A DNA stretch of 15,122 nt from Candidatus Methanomethylophilus sp. UBA78. GTDB taxonomy: Archaea > Thermoplasmatota > Thermoplasmata > Methanomassiliicoccales > Methanomethylophilaceae. The stretch lies in NCBI GenBank assembly GCA_002503545.1, contig DARY01000019.1:1-15122 (forward strand), in the 5' to 3' direction. The notes beneath the pieces were generated by a model. It saw only the letters and a list, made by a program, of their open reading frames with translations. It made no database searches and was not told the origin of the DNA. Below, one piece after another: positions 6,714 through 13,627 of the stretch. Positions within the stretch are counted from its first letter, which is position 1; each line of letters opens with the position of its first letter. Both the position numbers and the translations under genes were made by a program.

Positions 6714-8078
6714 ATGCTGACAGTAATGAAATTCGGAGGAACCTCCGTCGGTTCCATCGAAGCGCTTGAGAGAGTGGCGAACATCGTCATAAACACCGAG
6801 GGAGACAAGGTCGTGGTGACCTCCGCCATGTCGGGGATCACCAACTTCCTCGTCGGCCTGTGCGAGGACGTACACGGGAAGAGGGACGAGGCCCTCGCGA
6901 CCTTCGAGAAGAAACACTTGGACGTGGCCAGGGCCATGCTGGACGACAAGCACTACGGACAGTTCCTGGAGGACTTCAAGGTAAGGATGGATGCGTTCCG
7001 CGCACTCCTGTACGACGAGAAGGCCATGAAGAGCCCGTTCTACGACGACAACGTGACCTCCCAGGGGGAGAGGTTCTCCTCCCTGCTCCTGAGCTACAAG
7101 CTGAGGGCGCTCGGGTACAAGTCCTCCGCCCTGACCAGCGAGGACTGCCGCATCATGGCCGAGGGGCACCCCCTCAACGGCTCCGCCAACCTGGCCGAGA
7201 CCGAGAGGGCGATGGCCATCAACGTGCTGCCTCACGTGCAAAAGGGATGCATCCCCGTCATAACCGGGTTCTACGGGATCAACAGGGACGGCCTCCCCCT
7301 GACCTTCGGCAGGGGAGGGTCCGACTACGCCGCCGCCGTGGTAGCGAACGCCCTCAACGCCGACGTGCTCGAGATATGGACGGACGTCGACGGATTCATG
7401 TCGGCCGACCCGCGCATCGTCCCGGCGGCCGTCAAGATCGACGACATGAGCTACACGGAAGCGGCCGAGCTCGCCTATTTCGGAGCGAAGGTCCTCCACC
7501 CGAGGACCATAGAACCGGTCAGAAGGAAGCACATCCCGCTCAAGGTCAGGAACTCCTTCAAGCCGGACGACGAGGGGACCATCATCTCGCAGTTCAGGAT
7601 GCCGAAGGACGAACTCCTGAGGTCGGTGGCCGCCAAGACGGACCTCTCCATCATCAGCATAAGCTCGCCCGAGGTGGCGTACCGCCCGGACATCGTCACC
7701 AGGATCCTGGCGAAGATCTCGGAGAACGAGGACTCGATATACTCCATCTCCACGACCCTGTCCACCATCGCCATCCTGATCCACAACAACGACGTGAAGA
7801 ACACCCTCAAGAAGCTCGACGAGCTCGACACCGACGAGATCGAGAGGATCGACGTCACCCCCGACGTCGCCCTCGTCTGCTGCGTGGGCGACAACCTGCT
7901 CACCACCTGCGGCGTGTCCGGCGACATCTTCGGGGCGGTCAAGGAGGCAAAGGCCAACGTCCAGATGATCAGCGAGGGCGCCTCCGCCGTCTCCCTCAAC
8001 TTCGTGGTGCCCATGACCCACGTCATAGACACCATACGCATACTGCACAGGAAATTCGTCGAGGAGGGGAGCGATTGA
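6714..8078 (+). CDS. lysC: Aspartate kinase (monofunctional, two ACT domains)
   Basis: Aspartate kinase phosphorylates L-aspartate, opening the aspartate family pathway (lysine, threonine, methionine). The 454 residues match monofunctional enzymes. The kinase domain begins with KFGGTS (6-11) and contains the SQGER block (116-120), GFYGIN (185-190), the glycine-rich TFGRGGSDYAAA (197-208), and WTDVDGFMSADPR (222-234). Two ACT domains follow (about 308-376 and 386-450, including SEGASAVSLNF). These usually bind lysine or threonine for feedback inhibition, so allosteric control is likely, though the effector cannot be read. A second ATG 12 bases in would start directly before KFGGTS. The gene lies among dap genes and ends 2 bases before lysA. 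The lysC symbol follows bacterial use; ask would serve equally. Confidence 0.92.
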   Translation: MLTVMKFGGTSVGSIEALERVANIVINTEGDKVVVTSAMSGITNFLVGLCEDVHGKRDEALATFEKKHLDVARAMLDDKHYGQFLEDFKVRMDAFRALLYDEKAMKSPFYDDNVTSQGERFSSLLLSYKLRALGYKSSALTSEDCRIMAEGHPLNGSANLAETERAMAINVLPHVQKGCIPVITGFYGINRDGLPLTFGRGGSDYAAAVVANALNADVLEIWTDVDGFMSADPRIVPAAVKIDDMSYTEAAELAYFGAKVLHPRTIEPVRRKHIPLKVRNSFKPDDEGTIISQFRMPKDELLRSVAAKTDLSIISISSPEVAYRPDIVTRILAKISENEDSIYSISTTLSTIAILIHNNDVKNTLKKLDELDTDEIERIDVTPDVALVCCVGDNLLTTCGVSGDIFGAVKEAKANVQMISEGASAVSLNFVVPMTHVIDTIRILHRKFVEEGSD

Positions 8079-8080
8079 CG

Positions 8081-9334
8081 ATGAGGGATTTCGACAGCAG
8101 GGACGGCAAGATGATCTTCGCCGGCATGAACGTGGAGGATATAGCGAGGGAGTTCGGAACCCCCTGCTACGTCACCGACGAGCAGAGGGTCAGGGAGAAC
8201 TACCGCAACATCTACGCCGCCTTCTCGAGGTACATGGAGACCGAGGTGCACTACGCCTGCAAGGCGAACAGCAACCTCGCCATCCTCAGGATACTGCAGC
8301 AGGAGGGCGCGGGCATAGACGCCGTCTCCATAGGGGAGGTCAGGACCTGCCTGAAGGCGGGTTTCGCCCCGGAGAAGATAATGTACACGGGCGTGTTCGT
8401 CAGCGAGAGCGAGCTCCGCGAGGTCGCCGAGACGGGGGTCATGATCAACCTGGACTCCGTCTCCGCCATGGAGAAGCTCGCCCGCATAAAGCCCGGGGCG
8501 CCCGTCTCCTTCAGGATCACCCCCGGGGTCGGCTCCGGCCACGGCGATAAGGTCATAACCGGCAACAAGGGGGCCAAGTTCGGCATCCCCAAGGAACGCG
8601 TCGTCGACACGTACCTCAGGGCCCGCGACCTCGGCCTCGAGCCGATCGGCATACACGCGCACATCGGCTCCGGGGGACAGCGCGTCGAACCCTTCGTGGA
8701 GGAGGCGGAGGTCCTGTCGGAGCTCATCAACCAGCTGGACGAGGCCGGGATGAAGATGCGGTTCGTCGACATAGGCGGCGGGATAGGGGTCCCCTACAGG
8801 CCCAACGAGGACGAGATGGACCTCGCGGAGCTGGCCTCCGAGGTCTGCGACGTGTTCGAGCAGACCACCGACGTCAGGAAGATCATCGTCGAACCCGGGA
8901 GGTACATAATATGCGATGCGACCGTGCTCCTGACCGCCTGCAACGACGTGAAGGATGCAGACACCAAGAAGTACGTGGGCGTCGACGCGGGTTTCAACAC
9001 CCTCATCAGGCCGGCCATGTACGATTCCTACCACTACATACAGGACGGGAGCAAGTTCGGCAAGGCCTGCACCTCCAAGTACGACATCGCCGGCCCCATC
9101 TGCGAGAGCGGCGACTACCTGGGACACGACAGGGTGCTCCCGGACGTGGAGGAGGGGGACATCATGGTGGTCTACAACGCCGGAGCCTACGGCTTCAGCA
9201 TGAGCAGCAACTACAACACCCGCCCCCTGTGCGCCGAGGTCCTCGTGAACGACGGCAAGGCGGAGCTCATCAGGGAGAGGGAGCAGGTGGAGGAGCAGTG
9301 GAGACACCAGATTATCCCGAAGAGGCTGCAGTGA
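8081..9334 (+). CDS. lysA: Diaminopimelate decarboxylase
   Basis: LysA removes CO2 from meso-diaminopimelate to give L-lysine, using pyridoxal phosphate. It is a fold-type III barrel enzyme of 417 residues, the usual length. The cofactor lysine is K61 in HYACKANSN. HIGSG (194-198) and GGGIG (232-236) bind the phosphate, with EPGR at 271-274. The second catalytic part is in PICESGDYLG (339-348), with Cys341 acting across the dimer, and YGFSMSSNYNTRP (370-382) closes the active site. The ATG at 8081 follows the aspartate kinase stop by 2 bases. The purine-rich GAGGAGGGG at 8061-8069 is the likely ribosome-binding site. dapF begins one base after its stop. Confidence 0.94.
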   Translation: MRDFDSRDGKMIFAGMNVEDIAREFGTPCYVTDEQRVRENYRNIYAAFSRYMETEVHYACKANSNLAILRILQQEGAGIDAVSIGEVRTCLKAGFAPEKIMYTGVFVSESELREVAETGVMINLDSVSAMEKLARIKPGAPVSFRITPGVGSGHGDKVITGNKGAKFGIPKERVVDTYLRARDLGLEPIGIHAHIGSGGQRVEPFVEEAEVLSELINQLDEAGMKMRFVDIGGGIGVPYRPNEDEMDLAELASEVCDVFEQTTDVRKIIVEPGRYIICDATVLLTACNDVKDADTKKYVGVDAGFNTLIRPAMYDSYHYIQDGSKFGKACTSKYDIAGPICESGDYLGHDRVLPDVEEGDIMVVYNAGAYGFSMSSNYNTRPLCAEVLVNDGKAELIREREQVEEQWRHQIIPKRLQ

Positions 9335-9335
9335 C

Positions 9336-10178
9336 ATGAGATTCTGGAAGTACCACGGCATAGGGAACGACTTCATCGTCCTCGACTGCATAAGCAACCC
9401 CGTACCGGTGGACCCCGCCTGGTGCGAGAGGGCCTGCGACCGCCACTTCGGCATCGGAGCGGACGGGGTCCTCTACATACTGCCCGGACAGGGCACCGAC
9501 ATAACCATGAGGATCATCAACGCCGACGGGTCGGAGGCGGAGATGTGCGGCAACGGCATCCGCTGCGTCGCGAAGCATGCGAAGGACACCGGACTCGTCA
9601 AGAGCAGCACATTCACCATCATGACCGGCAGGGGCGTCCTGAAGGCGGAGGTGAGGGACGACCCGGACAACGCCCGCGTCTCCTTCGTGCAGATAGACAT
9701 GGGCGCCCCCATCCTCGAGGGGAGGGACGTACCGGTCGACCACGACGGGAGGTTCATAGACATGCCGTTCGAGGCGGACGGCGTGAGGTTCCGCGCGAAC
9801 GCGGTCTCCATGGGCAACCCCCACTTCATAACCTTCGACGACATAGGCGAGGAGAACGTGAGGAGGCTGGGACCGGTGCTGGAGAAGCATCCGTTCTTCC
9901 CCCGCAAGACCAACGTCGAGTTCGCCCGCGTGGTGGACGGCAGGATATACATAACCGTCTACGAGAGGGGCGCCGCCTGGACGCTGGCCTGCGGAACGGG
10001 CGCATGCGCCACCACGGTGGCGGCGGCCCTCAACGGACTCGTGCCCTTCGACACCCCGGTGGACGTGCACCTGCCCGGAGGGTGGCTCAAGATAACGGCC
10101 GACGGCAAACTGGGCTACGTCCTCATGGAGGGGCCCGCCGAACTGGTCTACGAGGGCGAAACAGACTATTCAAGGTGA
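9336..10178 (+). CDS. dapF: Diaminopimelate epimerase
   Basis: DapF converts LL-diaminopimelate to the meso form without a cofactor, using two cysteines as base and acid. Both are present: Cys71 in EMCGNGIRC and Cys219 in TLACGTGACA. The N-terminal FWKYHGIGNDF, GADGVLY (41-47), NADGSEAEM (62-70) and SMGNPHF (158-164) are family blocks, and 280 residues is the usual length. The sequence before the second cysteine reads ERGAAW, where E. coli has ERGAGE, a tolerated variation. The ATG at 9336 lies one base after the lysA stop, with GAGG at 9322-9325. The dapF stop codon forms part of the ribosome-binding site of dapL. Confidence 0.95.
   Translation: MRFWKYHGIGNDFIVLDCISNPVPVDPAWCERACDRHFGIGADGVLYILPGQGTDITMRIINADGSEAEMCGNGIRCVAKHAKDTGLVKSSTFTIMTGRGVLKAEVRDDPDNARVSFVQIDMGAPILEGRDVPVDHDGRFIDMPFEADGVRFRANAVSMGNPHFITFDDIGEENVRRLGPVLEKHPFFPRKTNVEFARVVDGRIYITVYERGAAWTLACGTGACATTVAAALNGLVPFDTPVDVHLPGGWLKITADGKLGYVLMEGPAELVYEGETDYSR
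10173..10178 (+). promoter_or_regulatory. dapL ribosome-binding site overlapping the dapF stop
   Basis: AGGTGA matches the anti-Shine-Dalgarno sequence and ends with the TGA stop of dapF, 5 bases before the dapL ATG. This arrangement favours reinitiation or coupled translation and fixes the dapL start at 10184. Confidence 0.6.
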
Positions 10179-10183
10179 TTCCA

Positions 10184-11347
10184 ATGGTAACTAAGTACAA
10201 GCAGGCAGAAAGACTCCAGAAGCTCCCCCCTTACCTTTTCGTGAGGCTCGAACAGCTGGCGGCCCAGAAGAAGGCCGAGGGCGTGGACATGATCGACTTC
10301 GGGATCGGGGACCCGGACCTCCCCTGCCCGGGAGAGGTCGTCAGGGCCATGAAGAAGGCCGCGGACGTCAACGACAACCAGAAGTACTCCTCCTCCAAAG
10401 GGGAGAAGGACCTGAGGGAGGCCGTCGCGGAGTACTACAAGAAGAGGTTCAACGTCAGGGTCAACCCGGACACCGAGGTCTGCGTGACCATCGGCTCCAA
10501 GGAGGGCATCTACAACATCGCGCAGGCCTTCGTGAACGACGGCGAGAAGATCATCGCCCCCGACCCGGGATACCCCGTCTATTCGGGTGCGGCCACCCTG
10601 TTCAACAACGCGGTCTGCGAGAAGATACCCCTCAGGAAGGAGAAGAAATGGCTGCTGGACGTCAAGGAGTGCCCCACCGACGCCAGGATGATGTACATCA
10701 ACTACCCGAACAACCCGACCGGCGCCACCGCCGACCTCGACTACGTGAAGGACGTCTACAAATGGGCGAAGAGGAACAAGACCATCCTCTCCTACGACAA
10801 CGCCTACTGCGAGATGACCTACGACGGCTACAGGGCTCCGTCGGTGCTGCAGGCCGGCAAGGACGCCATCGAGTTCATGTCCTTCTCCAAGACGTTCTGC
10901 ATGACCGGGTTCAGACTCGGCTTCGCCGTGGGCCACGAGGACCTCGTGGGAGGACTGGCCAAATGCAAGGGGCAGATCGACTCCGGAGCGCCCATATTCA
11001 TCCAGAAGGCGGCCATAGCCGCCCTGCAGATGTACACCGACGACGGATACCTCAAGGAGGCCGTCCAGAAGAACATGGACGAGTTCGGCGAGAGGAGGAG
11101 GGTCCTCGTGGAGGGGCTCAACGAGCTCGGGTACGAGTGCGAGATGCCGAAGGGGACCTTCTACGTGTGGTTCGACTGCGGCAAGACCTCCATGGAGTTC
11201 ACCCAGGAGATGATCGACAAGGGAGTCATCGTCACCCCCGGCACCGGATTCGGCGGATCCTGCGAGGGATACATCCGCATGGCCGTCACCAAGCCGGTCG
11301 ACCAGATCCAGGAAGCGCTCAGAAGGATGGGCAGGAAGAACGACTGA
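10184..11347 (+). CDS. dapL: LL-diaminopimelate aminotransferase
   Basis: DapL transfers an amino group from glutamate to tetrahydrodipicolinate, giving LL-diaminopimelate in one step and bypassing the acylated intermediates of the DapCDE routes. It is a 387-residue fold-type I PLP enzyme. Motifs include FGIGDPDLP (39-47), GSKEGIYN (104-111), PDPGYPVY (126-133), NYPNNPTGA (173-181), YDNAYCEM (204-211) and the cofactor lysine K236 in SFSKTFCMTGFRLG. GFGGSCEGYIRMA near the C-terminus has the substrate arginine. Other class I aminotransferases look alike, but the position after dapA, lysA and dapF, and the absence of dapC, dapD or dapE, make DapL much the best call. It is the last gene of the block, followed by tandem hairpins. 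Confidence 0.9.
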   Translation: MVTKYKQAERLQKLPPYLFVRLEQLAAQKKAEGVDMIDFGIGDPDLPCPGEVVRAMKKAADVNDNQKYSSSKGEKDLREAVAEYYKKRFNVRVNPDTEVCVTIGSKEGIYNIAQAFVNDGEKIIAPDPGYPVYSGAATLFNNAVCEKIPLRKEKKWLLDVKECPTDARMMYINYPNNPTGATADLDYVKDVYKWAKRNKTILSYDNAYCEMTYDGYRAPSVLQAGKDAIEFMSFSKTFCMTGFRLGFAVGHEDLVGGLAKCKGQIDSGAPIFIQKAAIAALQMYTDDGYLKEAVQKNMDEFGERRRVLVEGLNELGYECEMPKGTFYVWFDCGKTSMEFTQEMIDKGVIVTPGTGFGGSCEGYIRMAVTKPVDQIQEALRRMGRKND

Positions 11348-11349
11348 AC

Positions 11350-11372
11350 GGGCGGGGGACTCCCCCCGTCCC
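11350..11372 (+). terminator. GC-rich hairpin after dapL (first of two)
   Basis: GGGCGGGGG and CCCCCG-T-CCC pair over 9 positions with one bulged T and a 4-base loop, starting 2 bases after the dapL stop. It is followed directly by a second hairpin. No U-tract follows at once, so it may act as an RNA 3'-end stabiliser rather than a terminator proper. Confidence 0.45.
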
Positions 11373-11373
11373 G

Positions 11374-11408
11374 CCGCATCCAGCATCCGTTTTCCCGGCT
11401 GGATGCGG
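11374..11408 (+). terminator. Perfect 11-bp inverted repeat after dapL (second hairpin)
   Basis: CCGCATCCAGC (11374-11384) and GCTGGATGCGG (11398-11408) are exact reverse complements around a 13-base loop that contains TTTT. It lies between the dapL stop and the TATA box of the next gene, so it probably marks the 3' end of the dap transcript. Confidence 0.5.
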
Positions 11409-11413
11409 ACAAA

Positions 11414-11421
11414 GATATTTA
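11414..11421 (+). promoter_or_regulatory. TATA box for the small membrane protein
   Basis: GATATTTA lies just after the hairpin at 11374-11408. Transcription would begin near 11444, giving a leader of about 65 bases before the ATG at 11509, unusually long for this window. Confidence 0.45.
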
Positions 11422-11450
11422 GGACACCAACCCCATCTTACATTGTCTGG

Positions 11451-11504
11451 ATGGCCGATGGCAGTCGGTCTTCCGCAACTGCGCGCGCCGTCGCACGGAG
11501 ATGA
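11451..11504 (+). other. Possible 17-codon upstream reading frame
   Basis: An ATG at 11451, about 7 bases after the predicted transcript start, opens a 17-codon arginine- and alanine-rich frame. It stops at 11502-11504, four bases before the ATG of the small membrane protein. It could be translated leaderlessly and couple to the next gene. There is no conservation or Shine-Dalgarno evidence for it. Confidence 0.2.
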
Positions 11505-11508
11505 ACCA

Positions 11509-11748
11509 ATGGAAACAGCATTAAGCAGCAACAGGAAAGTAGCGCTAGCCCTGGCCGTCGTGGCCGCGCTCGCCCTCTGCTCCGCAGGGGTATTCATGGC
11601 CGATGAGACCGAAGCGGATGTTCCATCCTCCGCCTCCGCGGAGAACGACAGCGGAGTGGAGGACCTCTGCGCCCTCGCCTTCGTCGCGGTGACCATCGCC
11701 GTCTTCGCCATCACCACCGTCATGCTCTTCTGGGAAAAAGAGGAATGA
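11509..11748 (+). CDS. Small exported or membrane protein, function unknown
   Basis: I do not recognise this 79-residue protein. It has a basic N-terminus (SSNRK), a hydrophobic segment (11-29, VALALAVVAALALCSAGVF), an acidic Ser/Glu-rich stretch (31-52, MADETEADVPSS onward) and a second hydrophobic helix (53-74) ending in the charged tail WEKEE. It may span the membrane twice, or be processed after the first helix. The FMADETEAD segment resembles FAADDSSAA after the signal peptide of the MscS channel, supporting a true exported protein of this lineage. I chose the ATG at 11509 because GGAG precedes it at 11496-11499. An in-frame ATG at 11458 would add 17 residues and weaken the signal peptide. 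It stands alone between hairpins. Confidence 0.65.
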   Translation: METALSSNRKVALALAVVAALALCSAGVFMADETEADVPSSASAENDSGVEDLCALAFVAVTIAVFAITTVMLFWEKEE

Positions 11749-11787
11749 CGGAACCCGTAACGCAAACCAGTTAATCCGTTTGAAACC

Positions 11788-11813
11788 CCCCGGTCCCGCC
11801 TTGTGGACCGGGG
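11788..11813 (+). terminator. Perfect 9-bp hairpin before the nitroreductase gene
   Basis: CCCCGGTCC and GGACCGGGG are exact complements around an 8-base loop. It lies 40 bases after the stop of the small membrane protein and 34 bases before the nitroreductase ATG. It could end the upstream transcript or structure the downstream leader. I see no clear TATA box between 11749 and 11847; GTTAATCC near 11770 is weak. Confidence 0.4.
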
Positions 11814-11847
11814 AAAGATTGTTCATGATGCACCTCCATCGCCTTCC

Positions 11848-12354
11848 ATGGACGTCATCGAAGCCATAACCGCCAGAAGAAGCGTGAGGAAGTTCTCCGA
11901 CAGACCCGTGGAGCAGGAGAAACTCGACAGGATCGCCGACGCGGGCAGACTCGCACCGACCGCCAGGAACGAACAGCGCTGCCGTGCGGTATTCGCCAGG
12001 GACAGGAAGACCGTCGCCGAGATAGCCGGGGCGTGCGACGGATACTCGTGGGTGGCGGCGGCCCCCGCGGTCATCGCCGTGTACGCGGACGGCGACAGGA
12101 TGATGATGTGCGGCCAGAGCTCCAAGACGGTCGACTGCTCGATCGCCATGTCCTTCATGATGCTGGAGGCGACGGAGCTGGGTCTGGGCAGCGTATGGAT
12201 GGGCCATTTCGATGCGGAGACGGTGAAGAAGATCCTCCGCATCCCGGAGGACTGCATACTGGTGGCCATCATGCCCATCGGATACCCTGCGGACGAGGGT
12301 GCGCCGAAGGACAAGCTGCCGAGAGGGGACTTCGTCTCCTACGACAGGGTGTGA
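11848..12354 (+). CDS. Nitroreductase-family FMN oxidoreductase
   Basis: A 168-residue protein of the compact archaeal/bacterial nitroreductase family. These are dimeric flavoproteins that reduce nitro compounds, quinones or flavins with NAD(P)H; the natural substrate is usually unknown and cannot be read here. The N-terminal ITARRSVRKF (7-16) is the typical FMN-phosphate block, followed by LAPTARNEQ (35-43). GLGSVWMGHF (112-121) and the IMPIGYPADE strand (141-150) are typical C-terminal features. I chose the ATG at 11848 because it gives the family's usual start (M-D-V-I-E-A-I). An in-frame GTG at 11803 would begin inside a hairpin loop. The gene is convergent with pgk, 26 bases apart, and has no evident functional partner nearby. 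Confidence 0.85.
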   Translation: MDVIEAITARRSVRKFSDRPVEQEKLDRIADAGRLAPTARNEQRCRAVFARDRKTVAEIAGACDGYSWVAAAPAVIAVYADGDRMMMCGQSSKTVDCSIAMSFMMLEATELGLGSVWMGHFDAETVKKILRIPEDCILVAIMPIGYPADEGAPKDKLPRGDFVSYDRV

Positions 12355-12381
12355 AGGTCCGGGGCCGGGCCCCGGGGACCT
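12355..12381. terminator. Shared hairpin between convergent nitroreductase and pgk genes
   Basis: The 26 bases between the two TGA stops are almost wholly a hairpin: AGGTCC pairs with GGACCT and GGGGC with GCCCC, 11 pairs with a 2-base bulge and a 3-base loop. The structure is nearly symmetrical, so it could act on both converging transcripts. There is no U-tract on either side. Confidence 0.5.
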
Positions 12382-13616
12382 CACTGCCCGGCACCGAACT
12401 TCTCCTTGGAATATTCCAGGGCCACGATGACCGGCAGCGGGTCCTTGAGGAGGAAGGTCTCCAGGGCCCCTCCCCCGGTGCTGACGTAAGACATGGAGTC
12501 GGCGAGGTCGAACCTCTCGGCGGCGGCCGAGGTGTGGCCTCCCCCGAGGACGGAAAGCCCTCCGCTCTCCACCATGGCGGCCATCAGGGCCTTCGTCCCG
12601 ACTTCGAAACCGGCCTTCTCGAACATGCCGGCCGGACCGCTCATGAAGCTGGTCTTGGACTGCTCGATGACCTTCCTGAATATCTCGATGGATTTGTCCC
12701 CGATGTCCAGGGCCGCCCCGGCGCCCGCCATGTCCCCGATGAGCACGGACACCCTCTGTCCGTCCTTCTCGACGGCAACGTCCACCGGCAGGAGGATCCT
12801 CTGGCCGTACTTCGCCATGACCTCCTGGGCGTTCCTGAAGTTCTCCTCGGTGAGGTCGTCGGCCAGCGGGACCTTGGACGCCTCGCCGATGTCGACGCCC
12901 CTCGCCATGAGGAAGGCGTTCCCGGCGAGACCGGCCACGATGACCGTGTCGGCGGTGCCGTTGCCCAGCACCCTCTCGATCATGTGGGGTATGTCCCCGA
13001 ACTTAGCCCCTCCCAGGATGAAGACGGAGGGACGTCTGGGACTGTTGAAGATCGTCCTGAGGGCGTACATCTCCTTGGCCATGAGCCTGCCAGATGCGGA
13101 GGGCAGGACGGCCTCGAACCCCACGAGGGAGCACTGGGACCTGTGGGCGGCACCGAAGGCATCGCAGACGTAGCAGTCGAACATGGGTGCCAGAGTGGTG
13201 ACTATCTCCCCCTTGGCATGCTCCTCCATGGGCTTGGAGTCGTTCTCCGAGTCGATGGCGCGGACGTTGCCGAGGAGCAGGACCTCCCCCTCGCCGACCT
13301 CCATGATGGCCTTCCTGGCCTCCTCGCCCAGCACGTCGTCGACGTACTTTACGGGGAAGTTCAGGTTCTTGGAGAGCAGGGCGGCGTGCTGGGAGAGGTC
13401 GGTGAAATCCCATTTCCCCTTCCTGCTCTGATGTGCCAGCATGACCACTTTTGCCTTCTTCCCCATCAGCTCCCTCACCGTGGGCACTATGGCGCGGACC
13501 CTGGAATCGTTTATGATTTTCAGGGTCTTCTTGTCCATGGGGCAGTTGATGTCCACTCTGAGCAGGACCCTTTTGCCCCGGTAGTTCATGTCGCCGAGGG
13601 TGTTGTACGTGTCCAT
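12381..13616 (-). CDS. pgk: Phosphoglycerate kinase (archaeal type)
   Basis: Pgk interconverts 1,3-bisphosphoglycerate plus ADP and 3-phosphoglycerate plus ATP in glycolysis and gluconeogenesis. The 411 residues match archaeal enzymes. The N-terminal domain has RVDINCP (20-26), AHQSRKG (61-67) and CDAFGAAHRS (151-160). The nucleotide domain has LGGAKFGD (201-208), the MSGPAGMFE block and GGGHTSAAAE, and the C-terminal STGGGALETFL is conserved. One point is odd: the usual LLENVRF motif reads LLLGNVRA (113-120), with glycine for glutamate. The ATG at 13616 follows the gap stop by 9 bases, with GAGGAAGG as ribosome-binding site, so gap and pgk form an operon. Confidence 0.93.
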   Translation of the reverse strand: MDTYNTLGDMNYRGKRVLLRVDINCPMDKKTLKIINDSRVRAIVPTVRELMGKKAKVVMLAHQSRKGKWDFTDLSQHAALLSKNLNFPVKYVDDVLGEEARKAIMEVGEGEVLLLGNVRAIDSENDSKPMEEHAKGEIVTTLAPMFDCYVCDAFGAAHRSQCSLVGFEAVLPSASGRLMAKEMYALRTIFNSPRRPSVFILGGAKFGDIPHMIERVLGNGTADTVIVAGLAGNAFLMARGVDIGEASKVPLADDLTEENFRNAQEVMAKYGQRILLPVDVAVEKDGQRVSVLIGDMAGAGAALDIGDKSIEIFRKVIEQSKTSFMSGPAGMFEKAGFEVGTKALMAAMVESGGLSVLGGGHTSAAAERFDLADSMSYVSTGGGALETFLLKDPLPVIVALEYSKEKFGAGQ

Positions 13617-13619
13617 CTT

Positions 13620-13627
13620 CCTTCCTC
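13620..13627 (-). promoter_or_regulatory. pgk ribosome-binding site overlapping the gap stop
   Basis: On the minus strand GAGGAAGG starts inside the TGA stop of gap and ends 3 bases before the pgk ATG. It supports coupled translation of the pair and decides the pgk start. Confidence 0.5.

Noticed and set aside
7475..9454. Very long antisense reading frame (about 659 codons) across lysA and aspartate kinase, with similar long frames at 6645-8048 (minus) and 6860-9334 (plus)
   Set aside because: High GC leaves few stop codons in alternative frames. The translations are low-complexity and match no family, while the opposite or in-phase genes have full catalytic motifs.
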